DNA of 64,000 nt from Legionellales bacterium (GTDB taxonomy: Bacteria; Pseudomonadota; Gammaproteobacteria; Eutrophobiales; Eutrophobiaceae), in contig PBJS01000024.1 in NCBI GenBank assembly GCA_002721165.1, positions 4,930-68,929 of the forward strand, in the 5' to 3' direction. The notes beneath the pieces were generated by a model. That model was not told the DNA's origin and did not search any database. It saw only the letters and a program-made list of their open reading frames with translations. The position numbers and the translations under genes are program-made. Of the stretch, positions 16,600-25,641 are shown in pieces. The number at the start of each line of letters is the position of its first letter. Within the stretch, counting starts at the first letter, position 1.

Positions 16600-17550
16600 C
16601 TAAACAGAAGCTTGTATATCAGCGTGATAGGAAGAGCGTACTAATGGCGAGCTCGCGACATTAATAAAACCTAGTGATTTAGCATAACAGGCAAGTTCTT
16701 CAAATTCATCAGGATGGACATAACGCTCTACTGGTAAATGATATCGACTTGGTTGTAAATACTGGCCCATTGTGACCATATCGCAATTGTGGTCTCTCAA
16801 GTCTACCAGTACATCTTTAACCTCACCTAATTTTTCACCTAAACCTAACATCAAACCTGACTTAGTTAGAACATTTTTATTTTTCTCTTTAAATTTTTTA
16901 ATTAGTAACAAAGATGCAGAATAATCAGCTCCAGGTCTAATTTTTTTATACAAACGTGGTATAGATTCAAGGTTATGATTAAAAACATCAGGAGGTGATT
17001 TTGCTAAAATACTAAGGGCATCATCAATCTTTGAACGGAAATCTGGAACTAATATCTCAATTTTTATTTCTGAACATTCTTCTCTTATCTTATCAATACA
17101 AGTAACAAAATGCGTAGCTCCCCTATCAAGCAAATCGTCACGATCAACAGATGTAATAACGACATATTTCAGTTTCATCTCTTTAATTATATTAGCCAGA
17201 TTCTTAGGTTCATTTTTGTCTGGTTCTTTTGGTTTTCCGAAAGCAACATCGCAAAACGGGCAGCGCCTTGTACATACATCACCCAAAATCATAAAAGTCG
17301 CCGTACCACTTGTAAAACATTCCCCAATATTTGGGCAAGCAGCCTCTTCACACACTGTATGTAACTTGTTTTTCCGAATTAATTTTTTTAGATTTAGTAC
17401 ATCATTATTAATTGGCGCTTTAACTTTAATCCAGCGTGGTTTTCTTTTTATTTTTTTATTTGTGGATAAAAACTGGATTGGTATTTTATTAGTCTTTAGC
17501 TTGCCACGTCTGCTTTGTTCAGGTTTTTGATAAGTGTTATTTTGATACAT
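16600..17550 (-). CDS. lipA: Lipoyl synthase
   Basis: A radical SAM enzyme that inserts two sulfurs into protein-bound octanoate. The auxiliary cluster motif CEEAACPNIGEC lies near residue 67, the radical SAM motif CTRRCPFC near 92, and the C-terminal SSPLVRSSYHAD supplies the conserved RSSY serine ligand of the auxiliary cluster. The 316 residues are normal, with a basic N-terminal tail. It lies 16 bases after lipB, in the order YbeD-like gene, lipB, lipA. Confidence 0.97.
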   Translation of the reverse strand: MYQNNTYQKPEQSRRGKLKTNKIPIQFLSTNKKIKRKPRWIKVKAPINNDVLNLKKLIRKNKLHTVCEEAACPNIGECFTSGTATFMILGDVCTRRCPFCDVAFGKPKEPDKNEPKNLANIIKEMKLKYVVITSVDRDDLLDRGATHFVTCIDKIREECSEIKIEILVPDFRSKIDDALSILAKSPPDVFNHNLESIPRLYKKIRPGADYSASLLLIKKFKEKNKNVLTKSGLMLGLGEKLGEVKDVLVDLRDHNCDMVTMGQYLQPSRYHLPVERYVHPDEFEELACYAKSLGFINVASSPLVRSSYHADIQASV

Positions 17551-17566
17551 AATTTAATCCAGAAAG

Positions 17567-18202
17567 TTATGCAACATCACTCAGAGTAATTGGATTTTTA
17601 TCGAGGTACTCTAATATATAACTTAATAGCTCTCCTTTTGCCTTATTTAAAGTTATATTTTTTTTGAAATCGATTAACTGTGTAGGAGAGATTCCTTTCA
17701 TTCCGCAAGCATTAATACCATCAAATGGCGTTAGATCCATGTCTACATTAAGTGACAAACCATGGTATGTACAGTTTTTTTTGACGCGTAAACCTAATGA
17801 GGCAATCTTACAATCCTTAATATAAACACCAGGTGCGCCTTGTTTCCGTTCTGCATTCATACCAGAATCCTTTAGATATTGAATCACTGATGTTTCTATT
17901 AGTGAAACTAATTTTTTAATTTTATATGGTCGTCTAGACAAATCGATTAATAAATAAATAACTAATTGACCCGGGCCATGATAAGTAACTTGCCCTCCTC
18001 GATCTGTTGAAACAATAGGTATATCGCCAACGTCAATAATATGCTCTGTTTTTTTTGAGAAGCCGAGCGTATAAACTGAAGGATGTTCGACCAACCATAT
18101 TTCATCTTTTGTTGAAGAATTACGGCTTAGAGTAAAATTACGCATTAAATTATATATCTCAATATAATCTTTTGTGCCAAAATCTTTTACTTTAAACGTC
18201 AT
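17567..18202 (-). CDS. lipB: Octanoyltransferase LipB
   Basis: Transfers octanoyl from acyl-ACP to lipoyl domains. RGGQVTYHGPGQLVIYLL near residue 68, KIASLGLRV near 130 and the catalytic Cys in NACGMKGISPTQL near 165 are intact. The 211 residues fit. Its start overlaps the stop of the upstream YbeD-like gene by four bases, so translation is coupled. Confidence 0.96.
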   Translation of the reverse strand: MTFKVKDFGTKDYIEIYNLMRNFTLSRNSSTKDEIWLVEHPSVYTLGFSKKTEHIIDVGDIPIVSTDRGGQVTYHGPGQLVIYLLIDLSRRPYKIKKLVSLIETSVIQYLKDSGMNAERKQGAPGVYIKDCKIASLGLRVKKNCTYHGLSLNVDMDLTPFDGINACGMKGISPTQLIDFKKNITLNKAKGELLSYILEYLDKNPITLSDVA

Positions 18203-18471
18203 AACGCCATTATTACCTTTTTATGTTCTGTTAAATCGAAATAAATATCATCAAGTTGCTTTCTACTTTCAGCTTCAATTGTAACGGTGACTGAAACATA
18301 ATTACCTTCTTGACTATATCTGCTTTTTACTGCGCTTTCAGACAAATTAGAAATATGTTTTTTAATTATGTTCGTAACAATGATATCAAAATCATCAGAC
18401 GCAATTCCCATAACTTTTATGGGAAACTCACATGGGAACTTCATAATTGTATCTTCGTCGGTCTTGCTCAT
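18199..18471 (-). CDS. ybeD: YbeD/DUF493 family protein
   Basis: A small ACT-like alpha-beta protein of 90 residues, conserved next to lipB in gammaproteobacteria; its molecular role is unknown. FPCEFPIKVMG near the start and KYxSVTVTIEA-like strands (YVSVTVTIEAESRKQLDDIY) match the family. It is the first gene of the lipB-lipA unit and is divergent from the ABC exporter. Confidence 0.88.
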   Translation of the reverse strand: MSKTDEDTIMKFPCEFPIKVMGIASDDFDIIVTNIIKKHISNLSESAVKSRYSQEGNYVSVTVTIEAESRKQLDDIYFDLTEHKKVIMAL

Positions 18472-18585
18472 AATACTAATATAAATATTTTTTGTAAAAG
18501 ATTAACATATCTTAATTTCATGTAGTATTTTTGCTATATAATATAATGAATCTGCCTATATTAAAAAATTATTAATAACTTTCTC

Positions 18586-19503
18586 ATGACAGCACTTGTA
18601 ATAGACAACTTAACAAAAATATACCCAAATAAGCTTACTGCTTTAAATAGTATTAGTTTGAATGTTAATCAAGGTGATTTCTTCGCATTACTTGGGCCAA
18701 ATGGTGCAGGCAAATCAACAACCATTGGTATTATTTGCGGTCTAACTAATAAAACGTCGGGGGCTGTTAAGATCTTTGGTAACAATATTGACGAAAATAG
18801 TGATGCCGCAAAATCCTGTATTGGGATTGTTCCACAGGAAATCAATTTCTCACAGTTCGAGACATGTCTTGAAATTGTCGTCAATCAAGGGGGATTTTAC
18901 GGCATTAAACGTTGTGATGCGCTTGAGCGTGCTGAAAAATATCTACGTAAGTTAGATCTTTGGGATAAACGTAATGAACGCTCGCGTAACTTATCCGGTG
19001 GTATGAAACGACGTTTAATGATAGCAAGAGCTTTGGTTCACGAACCAAAAATGCTAATCCTAGATGAACCCACCGCAGGAGTGGATGTTGAATTGAGGCG
19101 CTCTACCTGGAATTTTTTAAAAAGTATTAATCAAAAGGGAATCACTATTTTATTGACCACACACTACTTAGAAGAAGCAGAATCGCTTTGTAAGAATATC
19201 GCTATAATAAATGATGGTGAAATCGTAGAAAATACTTCTATGAAGAAATTATTATCGAAACTCAACAAAGAAACTTTCATTTTCGATACAGTCGAGCCTA
19301 TCGAGGAACTACCAAATTTAAATGACTTCGATCTCAAATTAATAGATAACACAACTATAGAAGTAGAGGTAGACCGCAGAAATAACATTAACGAGCTTTT
19401 TGCATCCTTAACATCTAAAAATATCAATGTAACTAGTATGAAAAATAAAAGAAACCGTCTTGAAGAATTATTTCTGAACCTATTGAATGACCGAGAAAAG
19501 TAA
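18586..19503 (+). CDS. ABC exporter ATP-binding protein, YadG-like
   Basis: ATPase of a two-gene ABC-2 type exporter. Walker A is GPNGAGKST near residue 38, the signature LSGGMKRR near 138, Walker B LILDEPTAGVD near 160, and the switch His lies in LLTTHYLEEAE. The 305 residues include a C-terminal regulatory extension (about 220-305), as in YadG. It is followed 11 bases later by the permease. The substrate is unknown; many close relatives are simply annotated as multidrug or polysaccharide exporters. Confidence 0.88.
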   Translation: MTALVIDNLTKIYPNKLTALNSISLNVNQGDFFALLGPNGAGKSTTIGIICGLTNKTSGAVKIFGNNIDENSDAAKSCIGIVPQEINFSQFETCLEIVVNQGGFYGIKRCDALERAEKYLRKLDLWDKRNERSRNLSGGMKRRLMIARALVHEPKMLILDEPTAGVDVELRRSTWNFLKSINQKGITILLTTHYLEEAESLCKNIAIINDGEIVENTSMKKLLSKLNKETFIFDTVEPIEELPNLNDFDLKLIDNTTIEVEVDRRNNINELFASLTSKNINVTSMKNKRNRLEELFLNLLNDREK

Positions 19504-19514
19504 AATAAATAATT

Positions 19515-20288
19515 ATGTATAAAAAAACAACGATAATCGCATTAAATACTATTGTAATTAAAGAAATTAATCGGTTTACTCGAATTTGGATGCAAACAAT
19601 ACTACCGCCAACAATTGGCATGGCTCTTTACTTTGTAATTTTCGGTAGCTTAATTGGTCCAAGAATTGGAACAATGAATGGTTTTGTCTACATGGAGTAT
19701 ATTGCCCCCGGCCTGATAATGATGGCTATAATTAACAATTCCTACGGAAATGTAGTTTCGTCTTTTTTCGGAGCTAAATTTCAAAAACATATTGAAGAGA
19801 TATTAGTCGCTCCAATTCCGAATATCATAATTTTAATAGGATTTGTAGCTGGTGGAGTAGCAAGGGGTATTTGTGTAGGCATTGTTGTGACATTTGTCGC
19901 ATTATTTTTTACAAAATTGAGCATGCATAGTCTTGGAATCACAATTGCAATAGTATTGCTTACTTCGATTGCATTTTCACTAGGAGGTTTAATCAATGCC
20001 ATCTTTGCTGAAAAGTTTGATGATATTGCTATTATTCCCAACTTTGTCTTAGCTCCGCTAATTTATTTAGGTGGAGTTTTTTATTCAATTGATATGCTGC
20101 CAGAGTTTTGGCAGAAAGTATCAGCGCTTAACCCGATATTATATATGGTGAATGCTTTTCGGTATGGTATTTTAGGTGAGTCTGATATAAATATAACGCA
20201 TGCCTTTGCTATTCTTATTATTTTTATATTTATTCTTTTTTATGTTTCACTATATTTATTAAATAAGGGAACTAGAATAAAAAATTAA
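19515..20288 (+). CDS. ABC-2 type permease, YadH-like
   Basis: Membrane partner of the preceding ATPase. The 257 residues contain about six hydrophobic helices, a conserved VYMEYIAPGLIMMAIINNSY segment after helix 2, and PLIYLGGVFYSIDMLPEFWQ before the last helices, typical of the ABC-2 family. Two copies with two ATPases would make the exporter. It converges on queD with a 20-base gap. Confidence 0.88.
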   Translation: MYKKTTIIALNTIVIKEINRFTRIWMQTILPPTIGMALYFVIFGSLIGPRIGTMNGFVYMEYIAPGLIMMAIINNSYGNVVSSFFGAKFQKHIEEILVAPIPNIIILIGFVAGGVARGICVGIVVTFVALFFTKLSMHSLGITIAIVLLTSIAFSLGGLINAIFAEKFDDIAIIPNFVLAPLIYLGGVFYSIDMLPEFWQKVSALNPILYMVNAFRYGILGESDINITHAFAILIIFIFILFYVSLYLLNKGTRIKN

Positions 20289-20308
20289 GCCTACTAAGTA
20301 TAGTATTT

Positions 20309-20665
20309 CTATTCACCCTTATATATACATCCGGAAGTACACGTCTCCTTTACAACAACTGAATATAAAAGTGGTAAGTCAGGTTGAAGCTCATGCCATA
20401 TCCATTTCGCTAAATTCTCACTTGTTGGATTCTCTAAGCCAGAGATTTCGTTAAGGTAACAATGATCTAAACGCTTATAAATAGGTTGGAATATCTCACC
20501 AATATCTGCAAAATCCATAACCCATCCATTAGTATTATCATTACTGCCACTAACGTGCACTTCAATTACAAATGAATGTCCATGTAATCGACTACACTTA
20601 TGATTCTCAGGTAAATTAGGCAATCTGTGAGCAGACTCAATTACAAATGTCTTATATATTTCCAT
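20309..20665 (-). CDS. queD: 6-carboxytetrahydropterin synthase QueD
   Basis: Makes the pterin intermediate of queuosine (7-deazaguanine) biosynthesis. MEIYKTFVIESAHRLP is the classical N-terminus, and zinc ligands lie in CSRLHGHSF with the catalytic Cys just before. The second conserved block reads GWVMDFADI. The ATG two bases after the dat stop is chosen, giving 118 residues, close to the family's roughly 120. Longer frames overlap dat and add a non-homologous N-terminus. It is the distal gene of the mre-mrd-dacA series, which is an unrelated function. Confidence 0.92.
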   Translation of the reverse strand: MEIYKTFVIESAHRLPNLPENHKCSRLHGHSFVIEVHVSGSNDNTNGWVMDFADIGEIFQPIYKRLDHCYLNEISGLENPTSENLAKWIWHELQPDLPLLYSVVVKETCTSGCIYKGE

Positions 20666-20666
20666 A

Positions 20667-21506
20667 TTATTCGCAATAGTCATTTTTAAAATCTTGATAA
20701 AGTTTATTTGCTTGCTGCCATAATGGTCCCGGCTTACCACTACCCACGAGCCTATCATCTAATTCAACAACGGGGACTATTTCCCATGTAGAACTTGTTA
20801 CCCAAATCTCGCCAGCACTAAGCAATTTACTCTCGCTAATTGACCCTTCTACGATTGGCAGATCATTATGCATCAATATTTCGACTATTAAATCTCGTGT
20901 TATACCAGAAAGAACATGACTAGTTCTTGCTGGTGTTAAAATCTTATCATCAGTACAAACAAATACATTACTCGCAGCCCCTTCTGTTACATATTTATCC
21001 CTAATAAGAATAGCCTCCCTTGCTTCTTGCTCCTTCGCCTTATGTCTAAGTAAAATACTAGGTAATAAAGTAGTAGCCTTTATATTACATAATTGCCAAC
21101 GAATATCTTCATGCGTTATTGCTTTTATTCCCGATGAAAAATTATTTGCCTCCAATGGACGACTCATTGCAAATACTGTTGGCTTATCAGCTATGCTAAT
21201 ATCATGATCTCGTCTTGAAACACCCCGTGTTATTTGTAAATATATTGATTGGTTAACTTGTTCTAAAGAATCTATTAATTTATTAAAAATGTCGCGCCAT
21301 TCATTCTCCTTTAAGGGATTACTCATGTAAATTTCTCTCAAGCTATTTTCAAGACGCATTATATGTTCTGAGAATCTAAAAATTTTTCGATTGAAAATAG
21401 GAATAACTTCATAAACTCCATCACCAAAAGTGAAGCCGCGATCTAAAACACTGACGGAAGCTTCTTCAATTGGTTTGAACTCTCCATTAAGATAAACAAG
21501 ACTCAT
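20667..21506 (-). CDS. dat: D-amino-acid transaminase (fold IV PLP enzyme)
   Basis: Probably interconverts D-Ala and D-Glu with 2-oxo acids, supplying wall precursors. LDRGFTFGDGVYEVIP near residue 21 and the PLP lysine in NIKATTLLPSILL near 141 mark the fold IV aminotransferase. TEGAASNVF near 175 and GITRDLIVEI near 205 follow. Aminodeoxychorismate lyase and branched-chain aminotransferase share the fold. The position next to dacA favours D-amino-acid transaminase. The 279 residues are normal. Confidence 0.86.
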   Translation of the reverse strand: MSLVYLNGEFKPIEEASVSVLDRGFTFGDGVYEVIPIFNRKIFRFSEHIMRLENSLREIYMSNPLKENEWRDIFNKLIDSLEQVNQSIYLQITRGVSRRDHDISIADKPTVFAMSRPLEANNFSSGIKAITHEDIRWQLCNIKATTLLPSILLRHKAKEQEAREAILIRDKYVTEGAASNVFVCTDDKILTPARTSHVLSGITRDLIVEILMHNDLPIVEGSISESKLLSAGEIWVTSSTWEIVPVVELDDRLVGSGKPGPLWQQANKLYQDFKNDYCE

Positions 21507-21515
21507 AATCGACTA

Positions 21516-22682
21516 TCAATCTAACAAAAAAAGATGAATCTCATCTTTTAATCGATTAAAAATACTACCTCTCGTGATTTCTGTTTTAGCTAACAATGAA
21601 ACTGAGGCTATATTTTCCTCTGATAAAAAAATATTCAAAACCCCTTGCCGTTCTCCTTGCCTGATCGGAGCTATTATTTTTGTATCTATTTCAACAACCG
21701 GATCAAGTTTGTCGTATTGGCCACGAGGAATAGTGATATAAAAATCGTCTTTTACTGTTAGTTCTATAGAATCCGTATTAGCCTTCCATACTCTAGCATT
21801 AGTTACAACATCACCTTTGTTATAAAGTTTATGTGTTTCATAAAATCTATAACCGTAATTTAAATTAGTTTGGCTTGCTTTAGCTCTTGTATTTTCGCCG
21901 CTTGCACCCATCACAACAGAAATTAAACGCATGTCATCTCTAATCGCTGAAGCAACTAAACAATAACCTGCTTCTTCTGTATGTCCTGTTTTTATGCCAT
22001 CAACGCTTTTATCCCGCCATAGTAGTTTATTTCGGTTATATTGCTTTATTGGGGGGTTGGAACCGTAAGTGAATTCTTTAATTTTATGTAAATCATATAC
22101 CTCAGGGTAATCTTTTATAAGCGCTCTTGCTAATATTGCTAAATCATATGCTGTAGTTGAGTGTTCTGTGCCCTCAACTGGCAGACCCGTGCTATTAGCA
22201 AATTGAGTATTCTTCATTCCTAAATGTAGTGCATGTTGGTTCATAAGGTTAGCAAAAACTTCCTCGCTCCCTGAAATATGTTCTGCCAGCGCAACACTTG
22301 CATCATTTCCGGACTGAACAACAACCCCGAGTAGTAAATCATTCAATTTAACCCGATCGCCTATCTCAATAAACATTCTTGATCCGAGCGTATCATAAGC
22401 CTTCTTGCTCACCATCACTTCATCCAACAAAGATATCGTTCCCTTCTCAAGCTCATAGGCCACAACGTAAACTGTCATCATCTTAGTTAAACTTGCTGGT
22501 GGAAGCTTTTGATGGATATTTTCCTCGATCAATATTTCTCCGCTATTGTGATCCATTAATAGATATGAAGATGCTGGTACTTTAGGTGGTGAAGGTACAA
22601 TTGTTATATCAGCAAAAGAATACTGATTCTTAAAAAAAGAGAATAGTAAAAACCATACAACGTAACGTAATTTTATATTCAT
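21516..22682 (-). CDS. dacA: D-alanyl-D-alanine carboxypeptidase (PBP5/6 family)
   Basis: Trims the terminal D-Ala from peptidoglycan pentapeptides. A signal peptide (about residues 1-24) precedes the penicillin-binding domain, with the catalytic SLTK (SxxK), SGND (SxN) and KTGHTEEAG (KTG) motifs in order. A PBP5 C-terminal beta domain follows (about 285-380), ending in an amphipathic tail (IFNRLKDEIHLFLLD) that anchors such enzymes to the inner membrane. The 388 residues are full length. It sits in the elongation cluster between rlpA and dat. Confidence 0.96.
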   Translation of the reverse strand: MNIKLRYVVWFLLFSFFKNQYSFADITIVPSPPKVPASSYLLMDHNSGEILIEENIHQKLPPASLTKMMTVYVVAYELEKGTISLLDEVMVSKKAYDTLGSRMFIEIGDRVKLNDLLLGVVVQSGNDASVALAEHISGSEEVFANLMNQHALHLGMKNTQFANSTGLPVEGTEHSTTAYDLAILARALIKDYPEVYDLHKIKEFTYGSNPPIKQYNRNKLLWRDKSVDGIKTGHTEEAGYCLVASAIRDDMRLISVVMGASGENTRAKASQTNLNYGYRFYETHKLYNKGDVVTNARVWKANTDSIELTVKDDFYITIPRGQYDKLDPVVEIDTKIIAPIRQGERQGVLNIFLSEENIASVSLLAKTEITRGSIFNRLKDEIHLFLLD

Positions 22683-22702
22683 TTGAATTCCAAAATTTTT
22701 TT

Positions 22703-23533
22703 TTAATTAGTCACAATACGATGTTCAAAAATACCAAAATCTGACAACTTGGAGACAATAGAATCAGAAAGCTTAGTATCTGTAAATGGTCCAATTCTAA
22801 CTCGGTATAAGGTATTACCAGAGACTATAACATTGCTAATTTTTATCAAATTATCGCCAAACGAACCAAGTTTCTGTTTTAATATTTTTGCACTTTCTAA
22901 TTTACTAAATGTACCTACTTGTATGTAAAAACTGGTATCTTGCGTGGAAATCTTATCATCTTTAACGAGATTATCTTCCTTTGGTTCTTCTGGATCGATT
23001 GCTTTGACTTCGACCAAACCTGTTCCTTTCTGAATAATATCAAGTTTAATTGCTGCTGTGTACGATAAATCGATTATACGATTTTCATGAAATGGTCCTC
23101 TATCATTAACTTTTACAACTATAAATTTATCATTACTCAAGTTTGTTACCTTTACATATGTAGGTAAGGGTAACGATTTATGTGCTGCCGTCATTGCATA
23201 CATATCATATGTTTCGCCACTTGAAGTTCGTCTGCCATGAAATTTAGTTCCATACCATGATGCAATACCTTTTTCAATATACCCCTTACCACTATCCATA
23301 ACATAATAACGTTTGCCAAATACAACATAAGACTTCGGATTACCGTAACGACTTTTTGGCTCCTTTTTAGGGATTGCGTTTGGAATTGTTTCTACATCAA
23401 TTTTCTTTTTTGGTGCTGAATCAACGGCAACGGGTGATACAACCTTATCTATTCTGCCGCATGAGAATAATAAAAAACAACTAAGTAAGATTAATATAAT
23501 TCTTTTAAAGACAAATATTCTGGAAAAAAACAC
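22703..23533 (-). CDS. rlpA: RlpA septal/lateral wall lipoprotein with SPOR domain
   Basis: Members are lytic transglycosylases acting on denuded glycan, or wall-binding lipoproteins. A lipobox (LLFSC-G) gives a lipid-modified Cys near residue 25. The double-psi beta-barrel domain runs from about 85 to 175, with ASWYGTKFHGRRTSSGE, HKSLPLPT and VNDRGPF, the catalytic-type residues. The C-terminal SPOR domain (about 198-276, SFYIQVGTFSKLESA) binds denuded peptidoglycan. It is three bases from mltB, in the usual order. Confidence 0.94.
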   Translation of the reverse strand: MFFSRIFVFKRIILILLSCFLLFSCGRIDKVVSPVAVDSAPKKKIDVETIPNAIPKKEPKSRYGNPKSYVVFGKRYYVMDSGKGYIEKGIASWYGTKFHGRRTSSGETYDMYAMTAAHKSLPLPTYVKVTNLSNDKFIVVKVNDRGPFHENRIIDLSYTAAIKLDIIQKGTGLVEVKAIDPEEPKEDNLVKDDKISTQDTSFYIQVGTFSKLESAKILKQKLGSFGDNLIKISNVIVSGNTLYRVRIGPFTDTKLSDSIVSKLSDFGIFEHRIVTN

Positions 23534-23535
23534 TC

Positions 23536-24537
23536 TTAGTTCTCTTTAGCACTAGCTTTATTATTTTTGTACTCTTTAATTTTTTGAGCCAGCTGATAAA
23601 CAGCCATTGCATATAATTTACTATGATTATAGCGTGTTATCACATAAAAGTTTTTTTGTGCAAGCCAAAATTCTGATCTATTTTCTAATTTAAATTCGAA
23701 CAATTTAAATTTCTCATCATCATGAAAATCAAAACTAGTCAAAATCCCATACTTTTTCAAATCTGTTTTACTTATATTTAATTCTAAACTTTTATCTAAA
23801 ATACTTTTATATTCATCCCCTTCAATCATCACTTTACTTATTATTGGCTCCTTATTTTTCCAACCATGTTCGAAAAAATAATTTGCGACACTTCCAATGA
23901 CATCATCTGGGTTGTGCCAAATATCAGCAACATTATCATTATCAAAATCAATAGCATAATTACGATAACTACTAGATATAAATTGCGGCATTCCCATAGC
24001 TCCTGCATATGAACCTTCTAATTGTTCGGGATCAAAATCCTGCTCTCTTGTGAGAAGTAAAAAATGCTCGAGTTCAGAAAGAAAAAAAGCTGCACGTTTT
24101 GGGTAGTGAAAAGCAAGAGTATTGAGTGAATCAATAACACGATAGCTTCCCGAATTTCTACCATAAAATGTCTCAACCCCAATAATTGCCGTTATTATTT
24201 CTGGTGGTACGCCAAATTTTCTTTCGGCTTCCTCTAATTTTAGTTTATTATCTAACCAAAATTTTACCCCTTCTTTAATTCTTTTTTCTTTTATAAAAAT
24301 TTTACGGTACTGATACCATAAAAATTTTTTTTCTGCTGGTCTTTGTATTGCATCCAAAATAGATTTGGAAATAACTGTTTTGTCAAATAATAGATTTAAT
24401 TGTTTATAGTCAAATCCATGTTTTTCTTCCATGTAGGATATAAATTCTTCTCTAGAACCAATATCTTTTGAGTGAACAGTAGGTGAACCTAATAGTAGAT
24501 ATAATAGTACTGTATGTATAAAATATTTTTCTTTCAT
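23536..24537 (-). CDS. mltB: Membrane-bound lytic murein transglycosylase B
   Basis: Cleaves glycan strands to 1,6-anhydro products. A hydrophobic export signal is at the start, without a clear lipobox. The catalytic Glu lies in IIGVETFYGRNSG near residue 120. SYAGAMGMPQFISSSY near 179 and the NDNVADIWHNPDDVIGSVANY segment complete the family signature. The 333 residues are normal. It lies between rodA and rlpA. Confidence 0.94.
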   Translation of the reverse strand: MKEKYFIHTVLLYLLLGSPTVHSKDIGSREEFISYMEEKHGFDYKQLNLLFDKTVISKSILDAIQRPAEKKFLWYQYRKIFIKEKRIKEGVKFWLDNKLKLEEAERKFGVPPEIITAIIGVETFYGRNSGSYRVIDSLNTLAFHYPKRAAFFLSELEHFLLLTREQDFDPEQLEGSYAGAMGMPQFISSSYRNYAIDFDNDNVADIWHNPDDVIGSVANYFFEHGWKNKEPIISKVMIEGDEYKSILDKSLELNISKTDLKKYGILTSFDFHDDEKFKLFEFKLENRSEFWLAQKNFYVITRYNHSKLYAMAVYQLAQKIKEYKNNKASAKEN

Positions 24538-24544
24538 TTATTTA

Positions 24545-25636
24545 TTAGCGCTTCAAAAATTTTCTATTTGTATGTATCGACATTAAAATACCAAAACCTG
24601 CCATCAATGTTACAATTGATGTGCCGCCGTAACTGATTAATGGAAGCGGAATACCGACAACTGGTAGTTGCCCTGTTACCATTCCTATATTAACAAAAAT
24701 ATATACGAAAAAACTTAGTGTTATGCCGCCTGCTAATAATTGACGGAATGCGTCCTGTGCATTATATGCAATATATAGAGCACGAAAAATTATCAACGAA
24801 TAGATTGATAAAATTACCAAAACACCAAACATCCCAAACTCTTCACATAGTACTGCAAAAATGAAATCTGTTGAGCGTTCTGGTAGAAATTCAAGATGAG
24901 ATTGAGTGCCATTTAACCATCCTTTACCATAAAAACCGCCTGAACCAATAGCAATTTTTGATTGTATTATATGATAACCCGCCCCTAATGGATCTTTTTC
25001 TGGATCAAGAAAAGTTAATACTCTCTGTTTTTGGTATTCTCGCATAAAATGCCATAGTGACGGAATACTAAGTGCCGATATAATAGATACAGAAAGTAAA
25101 TAACGCCAAGAAAGTCCCGCAATAAAAATAACAGAGAATCCGGCAATTGCAACCAATAAGGCGGTTCCCAAATCGGGTTGTTTAGCAATCAACACAACAG
25201 GAACAATTATGAAAACAAAAGATAGAACAATTCTTAAAAATTTTGGAGGCAAAAATCTACTCGAAAGGTATGACGAAACAATAATTGGTACCGCAATTTT
25301 CATTAACTCCGAAGGCTGGAAGCGTAAAATCTTTAAATCTAGCCAACGTTGAGCGCCTTTGCCAACATCGCCAAAAATAGCTACAAGTAATAACAAAATA
25401 ACTCCAAAAAAATATAATAATAAGGACAGACGATTCAAATTAGCAGGGGGCACTTGCGCTACTAAAATCATACACAATAAAGCAATGAAAAGTTTTGTTG
25501 CTTGATTATATACCAGATCAATATTCTGCCCGCTTGCGCTATATAAAATAATTAAACCGCACAGACAGAGAACAAAAATAAGAGCCAAAAGAATAAAATC
25601 TATATGTATTCTATAACCTAGTGAATTTTCATTCAT
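24545..25636 (-). CDS. rodA: RodA peptidoglycan glycosyltransferase (SEDS)
   Basis: The SEDS polymerase of the elongasome, which works with PBP2. The 363 residues contain about ten transmembrane helices. GDVGKGAQRWLDLKILRFQPSE with the preceding helices, KQPDLGTALL (catalytic Asp region) and the C-terminal PLPLISYGGTSIV are SEDS hallmarks. It is five bases after mrdA. Confidence 0.97.
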   Translation of the reverse strand: MNENSLGYRIHIDFILLALIFVLCLCGLIILYSASGQNIDLVYNQATKLFIALLCMILVAQVPPANLNRLSLLLYFFGVILLLLVAIFGDVGKGAQRWLDLKILRFQPSELMKIAVPIIVSSYLSSRFLPPKFLRIVLSFVFIIVPVVLIAKQPDLGTALLVAIAGFSVIFIAGLSWRYLLSVSIISALSIPSLWHFMREYQKQRVLTFLDPEKDPLGAGYHIIQSKIAIGSGGFYGKGWLNGTQSHLEFLPERSTDFIFAVLCEEFGMFGVLVILSIYSLIIFRALYIAYNAQDAFRQLLAGGITLSFFVYIFVNIGMVTGQLPVVGIPLPLISYGGTSIVTLMAGFGILMSIHTNRKFLKR

Positions 25637-25641
25637 AAGAA